Virus record (IMG/VR): IMGVR_UViG_3300020438_000023
Span: 1 to 64,000 of that record
Reading direction: 5' to 3' (one strand)
Origin: a virus
Length of the DNA stretch: 64,000 nucleotides
Shown: positions 1 to 7,060 of the stretch, piece by piece
How the letters are laid out: every line of letters begins with the position of its first letter
Numbering within the stretch: position 1 is the first letter of the stretch
Translations under genes and position numbers: made by a program
Notes under the pieces: generated by a model
Told to the model about the DNA's origin: nothing
Databases searched by the model: none
What the model saw: only the letters and a program-made list of their open reading frames with translations

Positions 1-1391
1 GAAGAAACTTTCATGAGTCCTTCTTTTGCTTGAAAATGACGAGGAAGATTCATATACTGATTACCATCTGATCTTCTCTGCCATTCATTAGTGAAAGCGT
101 AAACTTCAAAAGGAATGTTTACTTTCTTACAGAACCAAACAAGATTGTATAATTGTTTTACAGTGTCCATAAGAACTTTAGACATAGATCCAGACCAGTC
201 GATAACAAAAATCAGTCCATGATTCTTACCATCAGCAAGAGTTGTGACCTTTTTGAATAAATCTTCGTTGTATTTGTAGGTATGCAGTTTAGTTGTATCT
301 AAGACACCTGTACGTGCTGTGGTAGCACGGGCATAAGAGTCTGCTGCTTTCTTACACTCAAACTCTTTTACAAGGTAGTTGACTTCTTTCTGTGCCTGTT
401 TTTTAAACTTTAAATAATTTTGATCTTCATCTTTGTAAATATCAAAGAACTCCTTATTATCTTCGTTAAATTTATCGATATGATCTTGAAACCAATTAGT
501 CGCATATTCATATACTTCATGAACATCAGCAACTACAGTATTTAAATTTAGTTTTGGAATTTCAACATAGACATTATCTTCTCCCATTGTAGAAACAAGA
601 TCCTGTAAATTTTCTTCAAGAGCATCTGCAGTCTTAGATTGAATCTCACCAGAAATTTCTCCACCAGATATCCCAGAATCTTGAGAGGCAACTTCACTTT
701 GTTCATCATACTGCATAGATTCTTCAGAAAAATCTTCAGAAGAAAATTCACCTTCATCAGAAGGAGTTTGATCAGTAGAATCTCCTTGATCTTGAGATTC
801 TGAAGAATTTTCATTACCATTCAAAGAGACATCTTGGCTCTCTTGTTCTTTCTTACAGAAGTTATATAATTTTTCAGCAGCAATCAACGTATCAGAAAAA
901 GTTTCACAATCACCAATCACACGTACAATAGAAACCTCATCTTCTTTGAAAGGAATACTAGCATGATTACCAATCTTGTAGTAAAGATTTACTCGATCGG
1001 CAAGATTCATCTCACCAATATTTTCATCCGCAATATCAAAAAAATCTTCTTCAGAAAGTTCAGAATATCCACGATAGAAAGTCTTAGAAAGACCGGGATA
1101 TTTACGCTTCATCAACTTCTCAATACGGACATCTTCTACGATATTTACAACACTAGGTGAAATTTTATAATCAATACTCCAATCTACATCAGGAGTAAAT
1201 AGGGCATGTCCAACTTCATGACCGACCAAGAGATCGTAGACAACTCCAGATGCCTTATCCCAAACAGGCAGAGTCAAAACTCGCGTATGAACATTGAACT
1301 GAGCTGTGTTAACCTTACGGTGCTCTACAACCAGATCCTCAGTTGCAAGCAACTTTGCTAGTTGAGACTTGATTTCCTGAGAAACAGACAT
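1..1391 (-). CDS. CobT-like protein with HExxH metallopeptidase-like and VWA (MIDAS) domains, 3' end outside window
   Basis: This open frame starts at an ATG (1391-1389) and stays open for 463 codons to the window edge. The N-terminal part has HEVGH at residues 58-62, followed by NIVEDVRIE at 83-91. This is the layout of a gluzincin-type zinc site, with a possible third ligand in the second motif. Residues 185-260 are a Ser/Asp/Glu/Gln-rich low-complexity linker. Residues 393-402 carry a VWA domain start with the MIDAS motif DWSGS (D398, S400, S402). This HExxH-linker-VWA plan resembles cyanophage proteins annotated as peptidase or CobT-like, which are often found near the MoxR-type AAA+ gene cobS; that gene would lie beyond position 1 if present. 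The gene follows a terminator (1417-1447), so it is probably transcribed separately. The fold assignment is firm; substrate and protease activity are unknown. A metal-dependent chaperone or insertase partner is an alternative. Confidence 0.75.
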   Translation of the reverse strand, partial: MSVSQEIKSQLAKLLATEDLVVEHRKVNTAQFNVHTRVLTLPVWDKASGVVYDLLVGHEVGHALFTPDVDWSIDYKISPSVVNIVEDVRIEKLMKRKYPGLSKTFYRGYSELSEEDFFDIADENIGEMNLADRVNLYYKIGNHASIPFKEDEVSIVRVIGDCETFSDTLIAAEKLYNFCKKEQESQDVSLNGNENSSESQDQGDSTDQTPSDEGEFSSEDFSEESMQYDEQSEVASQDSGISGGEISGEIQSKTADALEENLQDLVSTMGEDNVYVEIPKLNLNTVVADVHEVYEYATNWFQDHIDKFNEDNKEFFDIYKDEDQNYLKFKKQAQKEVNYLVKEFECKKAADSYARATTARTGVLDTTKLHTYKYNEDLFKKVTTLADGKNHGLIFVIDWSGSMSKVLMDTVKQLYNLVWFCKKVNIPFEVYAFTNEWQRRSDGNQYMNLPRHFQAKEGLMKVS

Positions 1392-1416
1392 TGCTTTGAT
1401 GCGTATGAACGTAGTA

Positions 1417-1447
1417 TACAAAAGAACCCCGCCTTTTGGGCGAGGTC
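1417..1447 (-). terminator. rho-independent terminator after the 56-aa gene
   Basis: Read on the minus strand, a 7-bp stem (CCTCGCC against GGCGGGG, one G-T pair) closes a 5-base loop and is followed by the T-rich tract TTCTTTTG. The stem arms lie at 1439-1445 and 1427-1433. It starts 15 bases after the stop codon of the 56-aa gene and separates that unit from the CobT-like gene. Confidence 0.75.
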
Positions 1448-1459
1448 ATGTGACTCTTT

Positions 1460-1630
1460 TTAAACTGTCTTAGTCTTGCTTTCGCTTGACGAAGTGCCTG
1501 AGGTTTTAATTTTCTTTTCTGCTTTTTCCCAGAGTTGTGCTGCCAGTTCGGTATCGTCATGGTACTCGTCCAGTGTTTTATTAATCAATCTATCATACCA
1601 ATCAGAATTATCAAGATGGAAATTTTCCAT
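1460..1630 (-). CDS. small hypothetical protein (56 aa)
   Basis: The ORF runs from the ATG at 1630-1628 to the TAA at 1462-1460 and encodes 56 residues beginning MENFHLDNSDWYD and ending in a Ser/Lys/Thr-rich tail (SGTSSSESKTKTV). I do not recognise the family. It is credible because it fits exactly between two controls: overlapping late-promoter octamers 9-20 bases upstream and a strong terminator 15 bases downstream. No other frame fits this interval. A competing frame that runs from about 1560 through the terminator into the CobT-like gene has no such support. The centre is amphipathic and acidic; no membrane segment is visible. Confidence 0.6.
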   Translation of the reverse strand: MENFHLDNSDWYDRLINKTLDEYHDDTELAAQLWEKAEKKIKTSGTSSSESKTKTV

Positions 1631-1638
1631 AGATTTTT

Positions 1639-1650
1639 TATTTATTTATT
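1639..1650 (-). promoter_or_regulatory. late promoter, two overlapping AATAAATA octamers
   Basis: Two overlapping AATAAATA octamers (1639-1646 and 1643-1650) lie 9-20 bases before the ATG of the 56-aa gene, at the stop codon of the sulfotransferase gene. They match the T4/cyanophage late consensus NATAAATA. Confidence 0.5.
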
Positions 1651-2488
1651 ATGATGTAAGTAATTCTGGATAAAATTCTTCATAATACCAAAAATTTTCT
1701 CCTAGTATTTTATCTTCTGCTGTTGGACATATATTAAATTTCCAAGGATCTCTATTTTCTAATTTTGAATTTATCTTATGTCTACCATAAGGCAAGAACA
1801 TAGCATCATGAAAAGGTATCTGCTGTATATCTTCAAAATTATTTTTAAAGGGAGATGCACCAATAAAGTCATATATGATTGAAAGCTCCCGATAAGGATT
1901 TTCTATGAGATCTTCATACCTAACAAAAAGAAAATTTTCATCTAACTTATTACAATCTAATAACTCTTTAATAAGAATTAAGTTTCTTCTAATCATTTGA
2001 TTAGAAAAAACCGCGTCAACTTTTACCTCTTCAATATTTGTTTCTCTATAATCATAATCTTGTTCTCCAAAAAGATATTCGTCATTATAGCTCAGAGGCG
2101 TTTTCTTTTCAATCTTTAAAAGAGATCCATACACTCCTCTTAAGTCTCTTATACAAATAATAAATTTTGTTCCAGTAAAAGCATTTTTAACTATATCTAT
2201 AAGTTCATTCCATGCTCTACACTTATCTAAAAAAAATTTTTTATTGGATAAAGTGTTCATCCAAGAATAAGCACCGTCTCTGCAAAAATTATAAAAAAGA
2301 TCATATGAAGTATCAGAATTGAACTGAGAATTATTAATATTCCCATTAAGAGTTTCTTGCATACCCAGTATCATAGTAGATAGTAAAGAATCTGGAGATC
2401 CATAAACATCAGGATGCTGACTAACTAAATTTATTAAAAGAGTAGATCCTGATCTTGGAAGTCCACACATAGGAACTAATATTGTCAT
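1649..2488 (-). CDS. PAPS-dependent sulfotransferase family protein
   Basis: This 279-aa protein should transfer sulfate from PAPS to a hydroxyl or amine acceptor. The 5'-phosphosulfate loop is GLPRSGSTLL at residues 9-18. The 3'-phosphate site is represented by IRDLRGVYGS (R114 and S122). RYEDLIENP at 190-198 is another typical sulfotransferase motif. The C-terminal half has the aromatic/acidic look of host-type enzymes. No signal peptide is visible, so it acts in the infected cell. The start overlaps the stop of gene 46 by four bases, making it the last gene of the 55-47-46 operon. The acceptor cannot be read from sequence; host glycans, lipids or a phage protein are possible. Family assignment is strong; role is unknown. 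Confidence 0.85.
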   Translation of the reverse strand: MTILVPMCGLPRSGSTLLINLVSQHPDVYGSPDSLLSTMILGMQETLNGNINNSQFNSDTSYDLFYNFCRDGAYSWMNTLSNKKFFLDKCRAWNELIDIVKNAFTGTKFIICIRDLRGVYGSLLKIEKKTPLSYNDEYLFGEQDYDYRETNIEEVKVDAVFSNQMIRRNLILIKELLDCNKLDENFLFVRYEDLIENPYRELSIIYDFIGASPFKNNFEDIQQIPFHDAMFLPYGRHKINSKLENRDPWKFNICPTAEDKILGENFWYYEEFYPELLTS

Positions 2489-4194
2489 TGTTTATATGAG
2501 AAGTTTTTAACTTTTTCAAATCGAATAGTCTCATGAAATTTATCATGCAAGGACTCTTTATGAGATATAATAAAGATATTAGAATCTTTGATAACGTATC
2601 TAATAATTTTAAGAAATTCTTCTGTACCAAATCCATCAAGAGATGAATCGAATACCTCATCCATGATTAGTAAATTAGTACTTGTAGAGTTTTTAAACTT
2701 TGCTACTTCTCTCCAAGTGAATAGTAGTGCAAGATCAATTCTTTGCTTTTCACCTTCACTAAAAGAACTATAGGAGAAGTCTTCATGAATAGGAGACTGG
2801 ACGGTTTCATTAAACTCTTCATCTAGAGTAAAGTTAATGTAGAAGTCCATCATCTGCAGATAACGGTTTACTTGCTGATTTATCAGCGGTAGATACTTCT
2901 TAATAATTTGAGATTTAACCCCGCCGTCTTTTAAAAGTCCATACGCAAAATCGTAATGACTATTAGAGTCTCTTCTTTGTGCGAGCTCGTCGTAGGTAAT
3001 ATTAAGTTTTTCTTTGAAGGATTCTAGTTTTTCATTTTCAGCAGTTCTATTTGCAAGTTGGTCGGTAACTCTTTGAATTTCCGATTCCAGATCCCTGACT
3101 TGTCGTTGACATCCAGCGATCTTAATATTGTTTTGAGAAATGCCATGTGCTAGGGAAGTAATCTCCTTCGATAAATTAGTGAAATGATGCTCTCGATTTT
3201 CTTCTTCTTTAATTGCTTCTTCTAGTTGTTTATAACCAGATTGCAATTCTTTTGCTTTATCTTGAGCCTCATCAATTTTATTTATTCTGAAGGTCTCTTC
3301 AATATCTTGGTCACATGTTGGGCATACCGTATGCTCTGTAAAAAATTTATGTTCCTTAGTAATAGTTGATACTTTGTTAGAAATCTTACCTTTTAGATTA
3401 CCAAGTGTACGAAGTTTTTCTTTAGCTCCAGAATAATTTTCGGTTTTCTTTTGGAGATCAATCAATTCACGATTCTTTGATTCATTATCTCCCATCCAAT
3501 TATTTTCTTCTACAAGGAGTTGTCCAATTTTTGTTTCTTTATCTACAACATTTTGCTTAGCACGATTCTCCAGTTCATCAATAAAATTCTCTTGCATTTT
3601 TAACTTATCAGTAAGAGAATCTTTTTTGAGTTCATACACACGAATATCTTCCTTTGACCGACGAATCTTATCTTTAATAAGATTATTCATTGAGGTAAAG
3701 ATCTTAATATCAAGAAGGTCTTCAATAACTTCTCTCCTGTTTGCAGAAGATAACTGCATGAAAGGGACAAAGTTACTACTACCAAGAATTACAATCTGTG
3801 TGAAAGACTTATAGTTCATTTTTAAAATAGTCTGTTCAAGCCACTTCTGCTGATCATTAGCGGAAGATGATTGATCTAACTTAGTATCGTTTCTATAGAT
3901 CTCAAATAATGCGGGTTTGATTCCTCTACAAATTTTCCAGTTAGTATTACCAATTTTAAATTCTATTTCAACAATACAATCCTTTTCATTTGTAGAGTTT
4001 ATAAGTTGAGGTTTATTAATTTTACGGAAAGGTTTACCAAAAAGAGAAAAGCAGAGTGCATCAAGAATTGTGCTTTTTCCTGCTCCATTATTACCAATGA
4101 TTAATGTAGTCTGGTTTTTATCTAATTTTATTTCTGTAAACTGATTTCCAGTAGAGAGAAAGTTTTTCCAACGAATAGTTTCAAACAGTATCAT
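2485..4194 (-). CDS. gp46: gp46 recombination endonuclease subunit (SbcC/Rad50-like)
   Basis: This is the ATPase half of the gp46/gp47 complex, which resects DNA ends for recombination-dependent replication. At 569 aa it is close to T4 gp46 (about 560). The Walker A motif GNNGAGKST is at residues 34-42. A long coiled-coil region is interrupted near residues 291-296 by the zinc hook CPTCDQ. The ABC signature SFSEGEKQR lies near residue 481 and Walker B LLIMDEVFD near 511. The start overlaps the DUF3110-like gene by 14 bases, and the stop overlaps the sulfotransferase start, so translation is probably coupled. All expected motifs are present. Confidence 0.95.
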   Translation of the reverse strand: MILFETIRWKNFLSTGNQFTEIKLDKNQTTLIIGNNGAGKSTILDALCFSLFGKPFRKINKPQLINSTNEKDCIVEIEFKIGNTNWKICRGIKPALFEIYRNDTKLDQSSSANDQQKWLEQTILKMNYKSFTQIVILGSSNFVPFMQLSSANRREVIEDLLDIKIFTSMNNLIKDKIRRSKEDIRVYELKKDSLTDKLKMQENFIDELENRAKQNVVDKETKIGQLLVEENNWMGDNESKNRELIDLQKKTENYSGAKEKLRTLGNLKGKISNKVSTITKEHKFFTEHTVCPTCDQDIEETFRINKIDEAQDKAKELQSGYKQLEEAIKEEENREHHFTNLSKEITSLAHGISQNNIKIAGCQRQVRDLESEIQRVTDQLANRTAENEKLESFKEKLNITYDELAQRRDSNSHYDFAYGLLKDGGVKSQIIKKYLPLINQQVNRYLQMMDFYINFTLDEEFNETVQSPIHEDFSYSSFSEGEKQRIDLALLFTWREVAKFKNSTSTNLLIMDEVFDSSLDGFGTEEFLKIIRYVIKDSNIFIISHKESLHDKFHETIRFEKVKNFSYKQ

Positions 4195-4453
4195 TTTCTA
4201 ATAGAGGAGGAATAACAAGATCATTTTTAGTTATTATAGCGTAATTATATTCATTTTGATCACAAGTAAAAAGTAAAAGTTCATCATCGACTTCCATAAC
4301 ATTCATTTCAGGATAGTTAGTATCTTCTAGCATTATAGAAAATCTAGTAGCATCATCCTCTTCTTCAAAAATATACAGTACTTTAACGCCTCGCTCATTA
4401 GCTACAGAATAAGCTCCATCATCTTCGCGATCCTTTACTGTAAGTATAAACAT
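4181..4453 (-). CDS. DUF3110-like small protein between 47 and 46
   Basis: This 90-aa protein has the pattern of the cyanobacterial DUF3110 family: a short beta-strand start (MFILTVKD), then VLYIFEEEDDATRFSIML, then an acidic stretch and the C-terminal NDLVIPPLLEN. I recognise the family by eye; its function is not known. It lies inside the recombination operon, overlapping the stop of gene 47 by one base and the start of 46 by 14 bases, so it is co-translated with the nuclease subunits. A host origin is plausible because DUF3110 is largely cyanobacterial. It may modulate gp46/47 or simply ride in the operon. Confidence 0.75.
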   Translation of the reverse strand: MFILTVKDREDDGAYSVANERGVKVLYIFEEEDDATRFSIMLEDTNYPEMNVMEVDDELLLFTCDQNEYNYAIITKNDLVIPPLLENDTV

Positions 4454-5502
4454 TACACAAGTTCACAAGCTTCTCTATATATCTCAGATATTATTTTCTT
4501 GACCATAGTTTTATCCAGATCAATTTCGGATTCTTCAATATGTTTATTGAGGATTGATAGTGTGTCCTCAGATTCAACTTCAGAATCTTCGCTCTCAAGA
4601 TACCCATTATTATAGTCAAAGTTTTCAATTACTTTTAAATCAGAAACTCCAGCATCATAAAGTTTATCAATAAACTTTTCAAATTTTTTAGAATCTGTTT
4701 TCTTTTTTACAATAACTTTAATAAGTTTGTTTTCATACTCGCGAGCATCAAAAGTTTGATAAGGAGTATCATCATAGTATATTTTGTAAAAAAGTCTATA
4801 TGGATTGTCTACATGAAAATGTTCAAGAGTTTCTGTATCAAAGATGGCGAATCCTCTCCGATCACCAACATCGTTCCAGAACATTTCGTATGGGTTTCCC
4901 AAGTAATAGACCCGTCCATTATTCGATCTAGTGTGATAGTGACCGCTGAAGACATGGGTGAACTTCTCAAATAACTCGCTTGCATAACCATGCTCCATGA
5001 CGAATCCTTTATAAGGAGCAAATCCTTTGAGCTCAAGGTGCCCCATCGCGCAGTTGCAACTTGTATTTTGAATATATTTGAGAGTAGATTCTTCATTTTC
5101 TTCATTAATCCATGGTATAAAAAGAATGGGTAATCCACCAACAGTTTCTTCAGTAGGTTCCGAATAAACTGTTACATTATCATACTCTCTAAGTAAAAGG
5201 TCTACTGCATTAACATCATTTGTATTTTTGTAATAAGCAGTATGATTACCAACAATGGTGTGTACTCGTATACCCATTGCTTTCAGTCTATCATAATAAT
5301 TGTTTTTTGCCCACGCTAGAGCAGAAAAATCAATACCTTTACGGGAGTCGAAAGTGTCTCCCATATCAATAACCGTAGTAATTCCGTGCTCTTCCAAATA
5401 AGGAAAGAACACGTCATTATAGAACTTCAGGAAATAGTCATGAAATAACTTAGAGTTTTTACGAGCACCAAAATGCTGATCAGTGATAATTGCTACTTTC
5501 AT
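4453..5502 (-). CDS. gp47: gp47 recombination endonuclease subunit (SbcD/Mre11-like)
   Basis: This 349-aa protein is the metallophosphoesterase nuclease partner of gp46 (T4 gp47 is about 339 aa). Metal-binding motifs appear in order: DQH at residues 8-10, GDTFDSRK at 48-55 with D49, GNH at 85-87, GHLE at 154-157 and GHYH at 187-190. The region before the C-terminus contains an acidic Glu/Asp/Ser patch (ESEDSEVESED) that looks like a family-specific insert. The start codon overlaps the stop of the 2OG oxygenase gene (TAATG), and its own stop overlaps the DUF3110-like start. Identification is firm. Confidence 0.95.
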   Translation of the reverse strand: MKVAIITDQHFGARKNSKLFHDYFLKFYNDVFFPYLEEHGITTVIDMGDTFDSRKGIDFSALAWAKNNYYDRLKAMGIRVHTIVGNHTAYYKNTNDVNAVDLLLREYDNVTVYSEPTEETVGGLPILFIPWINEENEESTLKYIQNTSCNCAMGHLELKGFAPYKGFVMEHGYASELFEKFTHVFSGHYHTRSNNGRVYYLGNPYEMFWNDVGDRRGFAIFDTETLEHFHVDNPYRLFYKIYYDDTPYQTFDAREYENKLIKVIVKKKTDSKKFEKFIDKLYDAGVSDLKVIENFDYNNGYLESEDSEVESEDTLSILNKHIEESEIDLDKTMVKKIISEIYREACELV

Positions 5503-6011
5503 TACAAATTAAAATCAGTGGTAATCGCTTGTGATATGTCTCTAGTATACCACATTATCAGAGTATATCTACAATTAGAAATGACATCATTAACTTGATG
5601 CATGTACTTCATTCCATCGAAGGCGATTGTCTTTCCAGTTTTAGGTACAATTGTTATATTTTCTTGTTTGATATATGTTTCACCGCCAGCATAATTATCA
5701 TTTAGATTTGTTATTGATACAAGTTCAGTAGATGATCTTCCAGTATCATAGTGTAAATCCATACCAGCTCCAGGTCTCCACAAAACAAATTGTGCATATT
5801 CAATGAAGACTAATCCAAAAGTTTGACTTAAAGATCTTTCAATAATGGTTGCTGCTTTTTTTGCAGTTATAAAATCATTACCTTCAATATTAGTCAGATT
5901 CATTATTATTGATCCATTATAACTTTGTTGAATATGACGATTTTTTTCAAATATATTGATAAGTTCTTCACAGACAACAGGATGAATTAAGTCAGGATCT
6001 ATTAGTATCAT
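5502..6011 (-). CDS. 2OG-Fe(II) oxygenase (prolyl 4-hydroxylase-like)
   Basis: This 169-aa enzyme belongs to the Fe(II)/2-oxoglutarate dioxygenases, common auxiliary genes of cyanophages. The iron triad is H87-x-D89 in LHYDTGR and H138 in MKYMHQVND; the 2-oxoglutarate-binding arginine is R148, ten residues after the last histidine. AGGETYI at 108-114 is a typical strand of the double-stranded beta-helix. There is no signal peptide. It lies one base after the stop of gene 55 and overlaps the start of gene 47, so it is expressed with late-sigma and recombination genes. The substrate is unknown; protein prolyl hydroxylation or nucleic-acid repair are both possible. Confidence 0.88.
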   Translation of the reverse strand: MILIDPDLIHPVVCEELINIFEKNRHIQQSYNGSIIMNLTNIEGNDFITAKKAATIIERSLSQTFGLVFIEYAQFVLWRPGAGMDLHYDTGRSSTELVSITNLNDNYAGGETYIKQENITIVPKTGKTIAFDGMKYMHQVNDVISNCRYTLIMWYTRDISQAITTDFNL

Positions 6012-6012
6012 A

Positions 6013-6561
6013 CTAATATCTTAATTTAGAATGAATAGCGTCTTTGATACTATTGTAATCAGAGTAGTTAGATCCGTCAAGAGAGTTGTCTTCAAAGACT
6101 TGCTCAAATCCTGTTCTCTCAAGAATTTTATTCTTAACTTCTAACTGACGTTTTTCTTTTTGAATACGACGCAGAAAAGCGTAATGAATAATCTGAGTGA
6201 AATACGCAAAGGGATTCTGGGATTTCTCTGGGTTAAAGTTGTGTATGTACTGAACACAGTTCTCAATTCCGTCAGAGATCATGTCCTCTTTGAACATGTA
6301 GTTGACGAAGTTTGGTTTGAATGATAGATGATTTGCAATCTTCAAGAAACACTCCCCAACATATCTTGGAATGGGTGGCTTACCTTCCCATCGTTTTGCT
6401 CTTTCAGACTTATCTAATAATGTTAGATCTTCTTTATAAAGTTTCATGTAAGAGACTTCGACATTAGTTCGATAGTCAATGAGTGCTGCGAGAAACTCTT
6501 TGTTGTTAACGTAATGTTCTGATCTTTTTTTTCTAGGAGTCATGTTTGGAGTAATAGCCAT
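6013..6561 (-). CDS. gp55: gp55 late-transcription sigma factor
   Basis: This 182-aa protein matches T4 gp55 (185 aa), the minimal sigma-like subunit that directs RNA polymerase to late promoters. The part that supports it is the sigma region 2-like block near residues 80-135: NHLSFKPNFVNYMFKEDMI, then NPFAYFTQIIHYAFLRRIQKEKRQ, with aromatic residues suited to -10 melting. It is the first gene of the 55, 2OG, 47, DUF3110-like, 46, sulfotransferase operon and has a consensus host-type promoter 24-52 bases upstream. The late octamers found throughout the window are its expected targets. Confidence 0.93.
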   Translation of the reverse strand: MAITPNMTPRKKRSEHYVNNKEFLAALIDYRTNVEVSYMKLYKEDLTLLDKSERAKRWEGKPPIPRYVGECFLKIANHLSFKPNFVNYMFKEDMISDGIENCVQYIHNFNPEKSQNPFAYFTQIIHYAFLRRIQKEKRQLEVKNKILERTGFEQVFEDNSLDGSNYSDYNSIKDAIHSKLRY

Positions 6562-6584
6562 ATTGTTATCTTGTATATGTAGAT

Positions 6585-6613
6585 ATTATAACATTAGAAA
6601 CCTAACTTGACAA
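6585..6613 (-). promoter_or_regulatory. host sigma-70-type promoter of gene 55 operon
   Basis: The minus strand reads TTGTCA (6613-6608), 17 bases, then TATAAT (6590-6585). The -10 is a perfect consensus and the -35 differs from TTGACA at one base. It stands 24 bases before the gene 55 ATG, in the largest intergenic gap of the window. It should be read by host RNA polymerase before gp55 exists. Confidence 0.7.
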
Positions 6614-6670
6614 GGTTCTCATATAACGATACAATTACCTTTGTGGAGGTTAATAAGTAATTTATTAGCT

Positions 6671-7057
6671 TTAACTCTTCTTATAAAGCCTTTCCAAGAG
6701 TTTCTTTGCTTCATTAATACTTCCTACATATCCCATCTTTCCTGAGAGTTTTAGTTGTCCACGATCATCATTTGTGTCTTTAAGGAACGTCTCATAGATA
6801 ATAATGATTTGTTCATTTTCAGATTCAGAGATAGTAATAACTTTATCCATACTAAGTAAAAACATATCATCAGATGATGTCTTTAACCAAGGTTCTACTT
6901 TGTATCCATTTACTTCTCTCTTCTGAGAAAACATAGGAGTAACAATTACAGGATTACTTAGTAACAAATATTTTCCATCTTTTTCAATTGTATTTACGAT
7001 TCCAAATAATTCTTCTCCACTTACAAGTTTGATTGATGCATAAAATTCTTCTTCCAT
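6671..7057 (-). CDS. hypothetical protein, possible Sm-like fold (128 aa)
   Basis: This 128-aa protein begins MEEEFYASIKLVSGEELFGIV, followed by a Gly/Lys turn and LLLSNPVIVTPM. The order strand, SGEE turn, strand, NPV resembles the core of Sm/LSm-like small beta-barrels, but this is a visual impression only. The C-terminus is a basic helix (AKKLLERLYKKS). It starts three bases after the uvsW stop, so it is co-transcribed with uvsW, and is followed by the 109-base gap carrying the gene 55 promoter. The function is unknown; if the barrel is real, RNA binding would be a reasonable idea. Confidence 0.7.
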   Translation of the reverse strand: MEEEFYASIKLVSGEELFGIVNTIEKDGKYLLLSNPVIVTPMFSQKREVNGYKVEPWLKTSSDDMFLLSMDKVITISESENEQIIIIYETFLKDTNDDRGQLKLSGKMGYVGSINEAKKLLERLYKKS

Positions 7058-7060
7058 AAA

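Noticed and set aside
1339-1560. 73-residue frame overlapping the CobT-like start
   Set aside because: It runs through the terminator and both neighbouring genes in another frame; the 56-aa frame with promoter and terminator fits the interval better.
6640-6670. AT-rich inverted repeat TAATAA/TTATTA after the 128-aa gene as a terminator
   Set aside because: The stem has no G-C pairs and no T-run; it is probably chance in AT-rich DNA.
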